A DNA stretch of 36,686 bases from Eubacterium aggregans (GTDB taxonomy: Bacteria > Bacillota > Clostridia > Eubacteriales > Eubacteriaceae), in NCBI RefSeq assembly GCF_900107815.1, contig NZ_FNRK01000025.1:1-36686 (forward strand), in the 5' to 3' direction. This document shows positions 14,714 to 22,825 of the stretch, piece by piece. Numbering within the stretch: the first letter of the stretch is position 1; every line of letters begins with the position of its first letter. A program made the position numbers and the translations under genes. A model generated the notes under the pieces. The model was not told the origin of the DNA. It did not search any database and was given only the letters and a program-made list of their open reading frames with translations.

Positions 14714-16184
14714 ATGTGGGAATACGGATGGTGAAGGTGGTAGTGCCCCCTGGGGTGCTGTCCGCTGAGATGGTGATACCGTGGCGCATAGCAATTTGGC
14801 CGGCGATGGCCAGGCCCAAGCCGGTGCCCTTTGGGTTGCTTCCCGTGTTGGCTTTGTAGAAACGGTCAAAGATATGGGGGAGGTCTTCTGGGGAAATCCC
14901 CGGGCCGTGATCGGTGATATGCACCGCCATGGCATCGGTCGACTGGTTTGATTGAATTTCAATCATTCCCCCCACGGGGGTAAACTTAACGGCGTTGTCC
15001 AGAATAATGATAAAGAGCTGGCGCAGACGGCCATAATCCCCCTCATAGGGGAAGTGCTGGACATCCCGTTTCAAATCCAGGGTGATGCCCTTCCGGGCAG
15101 CCAGTTGGCGGCAGGTGCGCAGGGCATCGTCTAAAACATCAGGCAAGTTTAGGTGCTCCTTCTCAATGGAGTAGTCGATGTTTTGGAGGCGGGTCAGCTC
15201 CAGTAGATCGTTGACCATGCGCTCCAGATGGATGCTTTCGTCCACTAGTTGGGTGTAATACTCCTGGACCTGATCCGAGTCGGAAACCACACCGTCCTTA
15301 AGGGCCTCCAGGGACCCCCGCATGACCGTCACCGGAGTGCGCAGCTCATGGGAAATATTGGCGATGAAGGCCTGGCGAAGGCGCTCTAACTTCTCACTTT
15401 CCTGGGACGCCTCATCCAGACGATGGGCCAGGGCATCCACATGAATGGCTAGGGAGCCAATTTCGTCATTGGTCACCACCTGGGTTTGGGCGGTGTAATC
15501 CCCCTGGGCCAGGACTTTAGTGGTTTCTTCAATACGTTTTAAAGGATGGGTGAAGCGTTTGGCCAGTACCGAAGACAACAAAATGGCGAGGCCCAGGGCA
15601 ATCACCATGCTGGCCAGGAGGATTTTAATCCCGGATTCAATGGTATCGGAAACGCCAGTGGCGTGGGTATCCATCATCACTGCCGCAATAACATTGCCTT
15701 CGCCATCGGTTACGGGAGTCCCCACCAGAATGGCCGGGACGGCTAAGAAGCCACCTTGATGTTCCTGGGTAACGGTCTCTCCCTCGAACACTTGGGGAAG
15801 AAGGGCCATGCCTTCATCTGAAAGATCCGATTGTTCAGTGGTCTCCCCATTATCCAGGGAGAAGGTTGAGCCATCGGCATTGACAATCCAGGAATCGGCA
15901 CCGGCGGCATCATCGATAAAGCGCAAATAGTAGGAGTGTTTCCCAAAACTTTCAGATTGACCATAGCCTTTTCCGTGATCTGTCTCGGATCGTGCGGCTT
16001 CTTCGCTGATAAAACCGGACATGCTGTGGGCGACGGCTTCCGCCCGTTCTTCCAGATTATCCTTGTAGATCGCTGTCGTTAGACGGGAGAACATTCCGAG
16101 AAACAATACGCCCACGATGATGCTGAAAAACAGTAGCATGGCGGCTGAAAAAATCGTTAGTTTTCCTTTAATCTTCAGCGTCAT
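14712..16184 (-). CDS. Sensor histidine kinase
   Basis: A 490-residue membrane kinase of the PhoR/BaeS type. TM1 at about residues 11-33, an extracellular sensor domain (about 34-185) rich in acidic and Ser residues, TM2 at 188-208, HAMP (209-262), HisKA with phospho-acceptor His279 in FIANISHELRTPV, then the HATPase with N box LDNAVKFTPVG and G boxes DHGPGIS and KGTGLGLAI. It phosphorylates the response regulator encoded immediately upstream, with a 17-bp gene overlap that indicates translational coupling. The signal is unknown. A small secreted Gly/Asn-rich peptide gene diverges from this operon and is a candidate target or input. Confidence 0.95.
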   Translation of the reverse strand: MTLKIKGKLTIFSAAMLLFFSIIVGVLFLGMFSRLTTAIYKDNLEERAEAVAHSMSGFISEEAARSETDHGKGYGQSESFGKHSYYLRFIDDAAGADSWIVNADGSTFSLDNGETTEQSDLSDEGMALLPQVFEGETVTQEHQGGFLAVPAILVGTPVTDGEGNVIAAVMMDTHATGVSDTIESGIKILLASMVIALGLAILLSSVLAKRFTHPLKRIEETTKVLAQGDYTAQTQVVTNDEIGSLAIHVDALAHRLDEASQESEKLERLRQAFIANISHELRTPVTVMRGSLEALKDGVVSDSDQVQEYYTQLVDESIHLERMVNDLLELTRLQNIDYSIEKEHLNLPDVLDDALRTCRQLAARKGITLDLKRDVQHFPYEGDYGRLRQLFIIILDNAVKFTPVGGMIEIQSNQSTDAMAVHITDHGPGISPEDLPHIFDRFYKANTGSNPKGTGLGLAIAGQIAMRHGITISADSTPGGTTTFTIRIPT

Positions 16185-16872
16185 GGGGACACTCCTCGAA
16201 TTTATAGCCTACCCCCCAAACGGTTTTAATTTGCCAGTGGGGATGGGGAAACAGATCAATTTTTGCCCGCAGCCGCTTAATGTGGGAATCGACGGTTCGG
16301 GTATCGCCAAAATAATCGTAACCCCAGACCTGATCCAGCAGATTATCCCGGGTGTAGACCCGGTCGGGATGGGTGGCCATAAGCCAGAGAAGCTCCAGCT
16401 CCTTCTTCGTCAGGGCAAGGGGATTGCCATCGATGGCGGCCTCATAATTGGTGAGGTTTAACACCAGATTATCCAGGGTGCAGGTTTCCTGGTGGGCGTC
16501 CTCCTTGGTGGGTTCCAGCCGCCTCAGAATCGCCCGAACCCGGGCCATGACCTCACCTGGGGAAAAAGGCTTGACAATGTAGTCATCGGCACCGATGTCC
16601 AAGCCCATAATCCGTTCAAAATCTTCACCCCGGGCGGTTACCATAATAATGGGAACTGTGCTTTCCCGCCGGATGGTGCGGCAGACCTCAAAGCCATCCT
16701 TTAAAGGCATCATGACATCGAGGAGAATCATATCCATGGGGTGGGCATGGTAGGCATCCAGGGCCGCCTTGCCGTCGGCAGCAGTATAAACGGTAAAGCC
16801 TTCTAATTTAGCGTATTCCTTTAGAATAGAACAAATTTGGGGGTTATCATCGGCGATTAAAAGATTGGGCAT
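16168..16872 (-). CDS. OmpR/PhoB family response regulator
   Basis: A 234-residue DNA-binding regulator. The receiver has the acidic pair D8-D9, phospho-acceptor Asp52 in LLDVMMP, Thr79 in VTARGED, and KPF. The C-terminal winged helix (about 130-228) has LTKKELELLWLMATHPDRV and the recognition end VDSHIKRLRAKI plus VWGVGYKFE. AAAGGAGG precedes the ATG. It is the first gene of a two-gene operon with the histidine kinase. The roughly 170-bp divergent gap to the secreted peptide gene at 17040 is a plausible place for its binding site, but no clear direct repeat stands out. Confidence 0.95.
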   Translation of the reverse strand: MPNLLIADDNPQICSILKEYAKLEGFTVYTAADGKAALDAYHAHPMDMILLDVMMPLKDGFEVCRTIRRESTVPIIMVTARGEDFERIMGLDIGADDYIVKPFSPGEVMARVRAILRRLEPTKEDAHQETCTLDNLVLNLTNYEAAIDGNPLALTKKELELLWLMATHPDRVYTRDNLLDQVWGYDYFGDTRTVDSHIKRLRAKIDLFPHPHWQIKTVWGVGYKFEECPHDAED

Positions 16873-17039
16873 GGGGGGCCTCCTTTTGAGTGTGGATCAT
16901 AAGAATAGTATAGGGTGTAAATATGACGAAATGATGGCACTTGCCATTGTTTTTTCATCATTATAACGTAATCGGCCATGGTTTTGCCACAACTTCATCG
17001 TATAATAGGGTCAATGTTAAAGAATGGAGGAAGTAAATC

Positions 17040-17336
17040 ATGTTAAAAGGTAAAGTAATGGGTGCTGTGGTGACTACTGCATTGTTGGGTCTTATGGGGA
17101 CCACCGCCCTGGCTGCGGGCAATGGTTTTGGAGCCGGCAATGGCGCTGGCAATGGAGCTGCAAATGCTGGCGCCAACGCCGCAGGCTGTACCCAGACCCA
17201 GTGTACCCAGGAAAACTGTGACGGCACCCAAAACGGTGAGGGTGGCGGACACCACAATGGAAATGGCAATGGGAGTGAAACCGGCGGGCACGAACGTCTC
17301 CGGGACGGCAGTGGCTCCGGTAACTGCCAGCGTTAG
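17040..17336 (+). CDS. Small secreted Gly/Asn/Cys-rich protein
   Basis: A 98-residue exported protein of unknown function. A signal peptide covers residues 1-25 (VVTTALLGLMGTTALA, cleavage before AGNG). The mature part starts with GxGNG-type repeats (AGNGFGAGNGAGNGAAN), continues with a Cys segment (GCTQTQCTQENCDGTQ) and ends in a His/Gly/Asn-rich tail with one more Cys (GNCQR). Such low-complexity, Cys-containing small proteins occur in many anaerobic Firmicutes but have no assigned role; metal binding or surface attachment are guesses. AATGGAGGAAG gives the start. It diverges from the two-component operon and ends at a bidirectional terminator. Confidence 0.75.
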   Translation: MLKGKVMGAVVTTALLGLMGTTALAAGNGFGAGNGAGNGAANAGANAAGCTQTQCTQENCDGTQNGEGGGHHNGNGNGSETGGHERLRDGSGSGNCQR

Positions 17337-17362
17337 GTGGGAAGGGGACGTTTGTCTCCGCT

Positions 17363-17393
17363 AAAAGAGGGCTGTCCGAGACAGCCCTCTTTT
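17363..17393. terminator. Bidirectional terminator
   Basis: AAAAGAGGGCTGT pairs with ACAGCCCTCTTTT around a five-base loop; it ends both the secreted-peptide gene and the converging serpin gene. Confidence 0.92.
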
Positions 17394-17399
17394 ATTTTC

Positions 17400-18584
17400 T
17401 TATGATGGTGAATCGTAAATCCCCATAAATAGAGGCAGCCCGCTTTGAGTATCGACAATGAAATAGGCAAAGGGGGTGTTGAAATCCAGAATGATTTCCG
17501 GCTCTGGCGGCAGGGATGTGACCTTCATGGTGATTTCGGTGGCCGCTGCTGCCTCAGTACCGGCCTCATCGACAATAATCTTTGTTTTTTGGAGGACCTC
17601 GCTGATTAAAAGATCCTTACCGATTTTAGAAAAATCAGCCTTACTGCTGAAGGCAATGGATAGCCCCAGGTTGTCCAGCGGTTGATCCAGGGGAAGGGTG
17701 GCTTCCGTCTCAAATTTGGGAAGGGAGAGAACCAGTGTTTTATCCTGGGCCTGTTCTATCATCCGAGCCAGGGTATCGGCAGAGAAGTCGGCCAGGGCAT
17801 CCCGAATGGCGCCGCCATCCTCTGGCCGCAGCGCCACAAAGGCGGTCTTTCCATCATCGTAGGGGAGGATGGCCCCCTCCAAGCCCTCGGTTTTAAAATA
17901 GCGGCAAGAATAGTCCCTGGATTTTAGAAAGGGTATGGTGGCGGTACTGCCGTCAGCCTGGGTAAAGGGCCCCTCCGTCGTGGCCTCGGCCTCAAAGGCC
18001 TGCTGCCATTTTCCCTTAAAATATAGGGTATTAACCAGGACCATGACGTCCGAAGGGGCGGGATTTGTTTCCAGAAGCTCCGGAATCAGCCCCTGGGTCT
18101 GTTTGGAAACCCAGCGGTTAATGGGGTCCTTGGCCTTGGATAAATCCAGAACCTCCACCTGGGCATCGTAATATTTCTTCACCTGGTTAATATAGGATGG
18201 CTCCACGGTGAACTGCTCATTAATCCATAGCCCGTCGGCAATACTCAGCGTTGTGCTGCCCTCAGCTTCTTGGAGGGATTTTAGCAAGGATTGGGCGTTT
18301 TGGTTCAGCTCCGGTCCGGATTGGCCAAGGACAGTATTAAAGGCCTTTTCTGTGTCTCCAGCCGCACCGTCAGACAGCATGGCCAGGGCAAAATAAGCGG
18401 AGGTGGGGGACACCAGAACATTGGGTTGATCCGAAACCTGGGCGAAGAGCTGGGTGGAAAATTGGTTCCAGTGGCTGTAATCTCCCGATGAACCAGAAGG
18501 GGTGGTGTGATCTGAACCGGCGCTGCAACCGGTCAATGCCGCAGCCAGTAGTAGCCCGGAAGCCAATCGACCAAATTTCTTCAT
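17400..18584 (-). CDS. Serpin lipoprotein
   Basis: About 394 residues, a full-length serpin (suicide inhibitor of serine or cysteine proteases) anchored as a lipoprotein. The signal peptide ends in the lipobox LTGC (Cys near residue 19). Serpin landmarks: NVLVSPTSAYFALAMLSDGA, VLVNTLYFKGKWQQAF, LVLSLPKFETEA, and the C-terminal FNTPFAYFIVD plus PLFMGIYDSP. The reactive-loop hinge reads EAGTEAAAAT, the small-residue pattern of true inhibitors, and counting from it puts P1-P1' near Thr-Ser in KVTSLPP, to be taken as approximate. The ATG at 18584 with GAGGTGA is preferred over the upstream GTG at 18593. It follows fbp by 31 bp and is likely cotranscribed. Confidence 0.95.
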   Translation of the reverse strand: MKKFGRLASGLLLAAALTGCSAGSDHTTPSGSSGDYSHWNQFSTQLFAQVSDQPNVLVSPTSAYFALAMLSDGAAGDTEKAFNTVLGQSGPELNQNAQSLLKSLQEAEGSTTLSIADGLWINEQFTVEPSYINQVKKYYDAQVEVLDLSKAKDPINRWVSKQTQGLIPELLETNPAPSDVMVLVNTLYFKGKWQQAFEAEATTEGPFTQADGSTATIPFLKSRDYSCRYFKTEGLEGAILPYDDGKTAFVALRPEDGGAIRDALADFSADTLARMIEQAQDKTLVLSLPKFETEATLPLDQPLDNLGLSIAFSSKADFSKIGKDLLISEVLQKTKIIVDEAGTEAAAATEITMKVTSLPPEPEIILDFNTPFAYFIVDTQSGLPLFMGIYDSPS

Positions 18585-18615
18585 TATTCTCACCTCGCTT
18601 AATACTTTAATGGTT

Positions 18616-20604
18616 TCAGTATAATTTTTCTTTGATAAAGCCCTTGCGGTAGGCTGTAATCAGCATTTCCAGATCGTACACCTGGCAGAGAATTGCTTTG
18701 CCGATATCCGTATCCTTTACCCGTTTGCGGTCGATGGTGGATTCGATGACCTGTTTGGTGGATTTGATATCAACCCCCTCTTTAATGGCCATTTCCACGG
18801 ATTCAAAGGGGCGATGGCTGATGAGGGTCAAGCCGTAAGAGTTAAAGGTCAGGGTATACCCGGCAATACCGGTGGTGTTTTGGTAGGCTTTGGCAAAGCC
18901 CCCATCAATGACTAACTGCTTGCCGCCGGCGCGAATGGGGCTTTCGCCAGACTTGGCCTTCACCGGGACATGGCCATTAATGAGATGCCCCTGGCAGGGG
19001 TCCACTCCAAATTCTTTGAGGATATTATCCACCAGGGTTTCATTTTCATCAATCATGGTGTAAAAGGGTGTATAATGCTCCTTGTGGGGCGTTTTATCGT
19101 CGATGAAATAGCGCTCAAAGGTTGCCATCTTATCCTTGCCAAAAAGGGGAGAATCCCGATGGCACCACAGGAACCACAGGAAGTCTGAACGCGGCGGATC
19201 CTCAATAAAATCGGTGAAATAGGCCTCCCGGGCCAGTTGGTCAAACTTATCCATGAGCGCTTTGCCCGAGTAGTCCCGGCCCTTATATCGCCAGGATTTA
19301 AAGGTACCATCCTCATTAAGGGGGATGGAGGCGTGGAAGAGGACATTGTCATTGTACACCAGGTACATACTTCCCTTGGCATACATAAAACGGATATGGC
19401 GCTGGAGCTTCTCGCTATGGAGGAAGGAATGCACGAGCCGATCGATGACAAGGGCTTCGTCCTCAGTGAGGGCAGCGGGGTCTGCGGGATCAATGGTGGG
19501 GAAATTGGTATCGTTCAGGGCGTAATCCACCCCTTCCACCGTGACAATTCCCTTTTCTAAATCCAAATGACGCAGCAGCTGGCGGTCTGCCATGGCGTAT
19601 TCCGGGTGCCTTGCGATGAGGGCATCCTCAATTTTAAATTGGATGACGGCGATAGCCTTGTGCATCCGGGTCATGAGATCCAGCTCTGCCTCGGTTTCCT
19701 TCTTTTCTTCATTGATTCGGGGGATGAAATCCAGACAGGGGTCCTGTCGGTACACCCGGTTGGCGAAGGTCGCCAGGGGCAGCAGATTAATGCCGTAGCC
19801 ATTTTCAAGCACATCCATATTGGCGTAGCGCAGAGCGATACGAACCACATTGGCAATGGAGGCGGGATTGCCGGCGGCGGCACCCATCCAGAGGATGTCA
19901 TGGTTGCCCCATTGCATATCCAGGGAATGGTGCTTCATCAGTGTTTCCATCACCACCTCTGGCCCAGGTCCCCGGTCAAAGACATCCCCAATGATGTGGA
20001 GATGGTCGATGGTCAGGCGTTTAATGACACTGGATAACTCAATGATGAAATGGTCGGCCCGCCCGTACATTACCAGACTTTGGATAATCTGGTTATAATA
20101 TTCCTTTTTATTAAAACGGTGCTCGTCCTCCTGGAGAAGCTCCTCCATGACATAGGCAAAATCCGAAGGAAGAGCCTTACGCACTTTAGAACGGGTGTAT
20201 TTAGACGCGGCTGCCCGGCAAACCTTAACCAGGCGGTAGATGGTCAGCTCATACCAATTATCCAGGTATCGATCCTTCTTGCACTTCTTTACCAGGTCCA
20301 GTTTCTCCTCGGGGTAATAAATCAAGGTGACCAAATCCTCCAAATCCTCCAGGGCGACGGTGCTGCCCAGTTCATCCATCACCTTTCGTCGGATGGCCCC
20401 AGAAGCGTTTTGCATCACATGGTTGAAGGCCTCGTGCTCACCGTGGATATCCGTCAGGAAATGCTCGGTGCTTTTGGGAAGGTTGAGGATGGCTCGGAGG
20501 TTCACCACCTCGCCCACAGCGGTTGTAATATTTGGGAATTTGTTTGAAAGTAATTCTAAGTATTTGCGGTTCTTCTCTAAATCAGATTTAGAAAATGTAT
20601 TCAT
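18616..20604 (-). CDS. fbp: Fructose-1,6-bisphosphatase, class III
   Basis: A 662-residue cytoplasmic enzyme that hydrolyses fructose-1,6-bisphosphate to fructose-6-phosphate in gluconeogenesis. Class III is the metallophosphatase-fold form found in Firmicutes. Metal-site motifs are TDIHGEHEAF (near residues 51-60), GDVFDRGPGPE (near 205), GNHDILWMGA (near 232) and NGHVPVKAKSGESP near the C-terminus, the last also typical for this family. Length is normal. The promoter at 20667-20695 matches consensus well. The serpin gene follows closely on the same strand with no terminator between. Confidence 0.97.
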   Translation of the reverse strand: MNTFSKSDLEKNRKYLELLSNKFPNITTAVGEVVNLRAILNLPKSTEHFLTDIHGEHEAFNHVMQNASGAIRRKVMDELGSTVALEDLEDLVTLIYYPEEKLDLVKKCKKDRYLDNWYELTIYRLVKVCRAAASKYTRSKVRKALPSDFAYVMEELLQEDEHRFNKKEYYNQIIQSLVMYGRADHFIIELSSVIKRLTIDHLHIIGDVFDRGPGPEVVMETLMKHHSLDMQWGNHDILWMGAAAGNPASIANVVRIALRYANMDVLENGYGINLLPLATFANRVYRQDPCLDFIPRINEEKKETEAELDLMTRMHKAIAVIQFKIEDALIARHPEYAMADRQLLRHLDLEKGIVTVEGVDYALNDTNFPTIDPADPAALTEDEALVIDRLVHSFLHSEKLQRHIRFMYAKGSMYLVYNDNVLFHASIPLNEDGTFKSWRYKGRDYSGKALMDKFDQLAREAYFTDFIEDPPRSDFLWFLWCHRDSPLFGKDKMATFERYFIDDKTPHKEHYTPFYTMIDENETLVDNILKEFGVDPCQGHLINGHVPVKAKSGESPIRAGGKQLVIDGGFAKAYQNTTGIAGYTLTFNSYGLTLISHRPFESVEMAIKEGVDIKSTKQVIESTIDRKRVKDTDIGKAILCQVYDLEMLITAYRKGFIKEKLY

Positions 20605-20666
20605 TGCACTCTCCTTTTTGCGATCAATCTTTTGGGTTAGAAAACCTTTGCATTCTGAACACTATT

Positions 20667-20695
20667 ATTATACTCCACTTGTCTTAGAATTCCAA
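20667..20695 (-). promoter_or_regulatory. Promoter for fbp
   Basis: Minus strand: TTGGAA (20695-20690), 17-bp spacer, perfect TATAAT (20672-20667). Confidence 0.75.
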
Positions 20696-20733
20696 TAAAG
20701 TTTTAAGAATACGGCTTCAAAGAACATCGGCCT

Positions 20734-20937
20734 TTAATCCAGAGTCACCTTTAGAGGCTTATCGATTTCTTCAGAGACATACTTTCCGGTTTTTCGGTGT
20801 TGTCGGACACATTCCGAGAGCAGATACTCAATTTGTCCATTGATGGAACGAAAATCATCCTCTGCCCAGGAGGCGATATCCGCATAAAGCTTGGGTGATA
20901 ATCGCAGGGGTATCTGCTTTTTCTTATCCCCGGCCAT
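20734..20937 (-). CDS. Arc-type ribbon-helix-helix DNA-binding protein
   Basis: A 67-residue protein. After a Lys-rich start, IPLRLSPKLYADIASWAEDDFRSINGQIEYLL (in two blocks, residues about 9-40) is a textbook ribbon-helix-helix fold of the Arc family, where the beta strand enters the DNA major groove as a dimer. It starts 2 bp after the stop of the SPFH gene, so the two are one operon. It is a good candidate to bind the 34-bp palindrome at 21961-21994 that covers the promoter of the operon. It could be an antitoxin-like regulator, but no toxin gene is next to it. Confidence 0.85.
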   Translation of the reverse strand: MAGDKKKQIPLRLSPKLYADIASWAEDDFRSINGQIEYLLSECVRQHRKTGKYVSEEIDKPLKVTLD

Positions 20938-20939
20938 GA

Positions 20940-21944
20940 TTAGTACAGGCTGCCGGAATTCACGATAGGCTGGGCATCGTGACTGCCACAGAGGACGACG
21001 AGCAGGTTGGAAATCATGGCGGCTTTCCGTTCCTCATCCAATTCTAAAATTTGGCGTTCGCTCAGACGATCCAGAGCCATTTCCACCATGCCTACCGCAC
21101 CGTCGACAATCATCTTACGCGCATCAATGATGGCGGAAGCCTGTTGGCGCTGGAGCATGACAGCGGCAATTTCCTGGGCATAGGCCAAGTAGGTAATGCG
21201 GGCCTCCACAATCTCCAGACCAGCCTCTGCCACTTTTTCCTGGATGGCTTCCTTGATGCGCAGGGCTACCGTATCGCTGGAGCCCCGGAGGCTGCCTTCA
21301 TCCGCAATACCGTCTCCCGTGGTATCCACGTTAGGGGCAATATCGTAGGGGTAAAGACGGACGATGCTCCGCAGGGCACTGTCGCATTGGAGGGAAAGAA
21401 ATTCTTTGTAGTTATCCACATTAAAGACGGCCATGGCCGTATCCACCACTCGCCAGGTCACTGCAATACCAATATCGATGGGGTTCCCCAAACAATCGTT
21501 GATTTTCTGGCGGTTGTTATTGAGGGTCATGATTTTCAGTGAAATCTTTTTGTTGGAGAATTCTGCCTTTTCCTCGCCACTTCCGGTGGTAAAGGTGAGG
21601 GCTTTTTTCGACCCATCAGAGACATCCCCGCTTTGATTCAGCTTTGTCCGTGCGGCGGGGTTGAACCCAACACAAAAGGGATTCACAAAATAAAAGCCGC
21701 TTTCCTTCAGGGTTCCGGCATACTTTCCGAAAAGGGTAAGGACTAAGGCTTCCTGGGGCTTGATGACTTTGAGACCAAAGAAAGGAAACCACCCAATGGC
21801 CAGCCAGATGATGGAAATAACCATCAGTACAGGGCTGGTCATGGCCCCTAAGATACACCCTAAAATAGCGATAATATAAAGGGCTGAAAAAAGCAGCAGC
21901 ATGGCCATTCCGTTTTCTTTACGATTCTTAATAAATTCTTGCAC
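20940..21944 (-). CDS. SPFH/band 7 domain membrane protein
   Basis: A 334-residue membrane scaffold protein of the SPFH (stomatin/prohibitin/flotillin/HflK) group. Two adjacent N-terminal membrane segments (about residues 13-57) precede the SPFH domain (about 58-250), which starts with the typical VIKPQEALVLTLFGKYAGT, and a helical C-terminal region follows (IDARKMIVDGAVGMVEMALD). The start is a GTG at 21944 with AGGAGG 8 bp upstream; the first ATG inside is less well placed. Proteins of this type organise membrane microdomains or protease complexes; its partner here is unknown. It is followed directly by an RHH regulator, an arrangement I believe recurs in other bacteria. Confidence 0.88.
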   Translation of the reverse strand: MQEFIKNRKENGMAMLLLFSALYIIAILGCILGAMTSPVLMVISIIWLAIGWFPFFGLKVIKPQEALVLTLFGKYAGTLKESGFYFVNPFCVGFNPAARTKLNQSGDVSDGSKKALTFTTGSGEEKAEFSNKKISLKIMTLNNNRQKINDCLGNPIDIGIAVTWRVVDTAMAVFNVDNYKEFLSLQCDSALRSIVRLYPYDIAPNVDTTGDGIADEGSLRGSSDTVALRIKEAIQEKVAEAGLEIVEARITYLAYAQEIAAVMLQRQQASAIIDARKMIVDGAVGMVEMALDRLSERQILELDEERKAAMISNLLVVLCGSHDAQPIVNSGSLY

Positions 21945-21960
21945 AAGGACTACCTCCTAA

Positions 21961-21994
21961 TTTGATATTTATATGATATCATTTTAATATCAAA
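21961..21994. promoter_or_regulatory. 34-bp operator-like palindrome
   Basis: TTTGATATT (21961-21969) and AATATCAAA (21986-21994) flank the palindrome ATGATATCAT (21973-21982), all with the exact centre 21977.5; 30 of 34 positions are symmetric. It repeats a TGATAT-like half site four times, as expected for two RHH dimers. It covers the spacer and -10 of the SPFH promoter. Confidence 0.75.
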
Positions 21995-22000
21995 AGTCAA
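21973..22000 (-). promoter_or_regulatory. Promoter of the SPFH-RHH operon
   Basis: Minus strand: TTGACT (22000-21995), 16-bp spacer, TATCAT (21978-21973), the latter inside the central part of the 34-bp palindrome. Confidence 0.65.
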
Positions 22001-22011
22001 TGAGAAAATAG

Positions 22012-22047
22012 AAAAACCGACCGTTCCATTTCTGGGAACGGTCGGTT
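22012..22047 (-). terminator. Terminator after the nitroreductase gene
   Basis: AACCGACCGTTCC (22015-22027) pairs perfectly with GGAACGGTCGGTT (22035-22047); on the minus strand a T run follows. Confidence 0.92.
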
Positions 22048-22064
22048 CATTTTATACAATACTT

Positions 22065-22661
22065 TTAATGGTGAAAGAGCACCCGTTCCGAGGTAGGGGC
22101 GTATTGCCGTTCACCTGCAGGAGCTGTGGGGACACCGAAGGGCATTTGGGCGATGAGCTTCCAATTTTTAGGAATGGAAAATGCTTCGGCCACATCGGCA
22201 TCGATGAGGGGGCTATAATGCTGCAGGGAAGCACCCATTCCCTCCTGGGCTAAGGCCGTCCAGATAATGAATTGGAGAATACCCGAGGCTTGCTGGGACC
22301 AAAGGGGAAAGTTATCCGCGTAGGTTGGAAACTGCTCTTGCAAGCCTTGGACGATATCCTGATCCTCAAAGTAAAGGATCGAGCCATAGCCTGCCGCAAA
22401 GCTGGCAATTTTTTCTTCGGTGGGTCCAAATTTATCGGCCGGCACCCGGGCCCGGAGCTGTTCCAGCACGATGTTCCAGAGTTTCTGATGGCTTTCTCCC
22501 GTCAGCAGGACGACCCGGCTGCTTTGGGAATTAAAGGCCGAGGGGGCGTGGCGTACGGCCGTTTCCACCAGGGACTGAAGCTCCTGGTCAGAAAGGGTGG
22601 ATTCTGCAGAAAGGCCATAAATCGAGCGTCTTTTTTGAATGTCTGTTAAAAATGTGTTCAT
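22065..22661 (-). CDS. Nitroreductase family protein
   Basis: A 198-residue FMN-dependent nitroreductase-fold oxidoreductase that probably reduces quinones or nitro compounds with NAD(P)H. The N-terminal RRSIYGL pattern, HAPSAFNSQSSRVVLL (FMN phosphate and ring contacts) and the C-terminal MPFGVP plus a final basic stretch are family marks. It lies downstream of an MhqR-like MarR regulator on the same strand; MhqR-type operons in Bacillus include the nitroreductase MhqN, so quinone or electrophile detoxification is a reasonable role. Its ATG overlaps the TGA of a pirin-like remnant (ATGA), a sign of translational coupling. The terminator at 22012 ends the unit. Confidence 0.9.
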   Translation of the reverse strand: MNTFLTDIQKRRSIYGLSAESTLSDQELQSLVETAVRHAPSAFNSQSSRVVLLTGESHQKLWNIVLEQLRARVPADKFGPTEEKIASFAAGYGSILYFEDQDIVQGLQEQFPTYADNFPLWSQQASGILQFIIWTALAQEGMGASLQHYSPLIDADVAEAFSIPKNWKLIAQMPFGVPTAPAGERQYAPTSERVLFHH

Positions 22662-22825
22662 TGGGATCTCCTCATTTCAATGATTAGAATGTGCGCATCC
22701 TGCGCGGCCGTGACCGTAATCTCTTCTTCCGTGATTTCCAGGGCATCCCGTGTGGAAAGGTGAATATCAAAGCCAGGATAGGGCTCAACGAAAGTTATTT
22801 TATTGAAGTTGAAATCTGTTGAAGG
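22658..22825 (-). pseudogene. Remnant of a pirin-like (YhhW-type) C-terminus
   Basis: Between marR and the nitroreductase gene an open frame without a start reads ITFVEPYPGFDIHL, STRDALEITEEEITVTAA and QDAHILIIEM, then stops at a TGA that overlaps the next ATG. This resembles the end of pirin/quercetinase-type bicupins, which finish with a similar beta-rich DGLAI...LLFDL pattern. The upstream part of the gene is absent because the end of marR occupies that place, so an internal deletion is likely. Pirin-like dioxygenases fit an MhqR-type regulon. The identification rests on about 45 residues and is tentative. Confidence 0.45.

Noticed and set aside
17122-17364. Alternative frame of the secreted peptide gene
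   Set aside because: The frame at 17040 has signal peptide, ribosome site and compositional logic; the other frame is a by-product of the GC-rich repeats.
20734-20937. RHH protein as antitoxin of a toxin-antitoxin pair
   Set aside because: The adjoining genes are SPFH and fbp; no small toxin ORF lies next to it.
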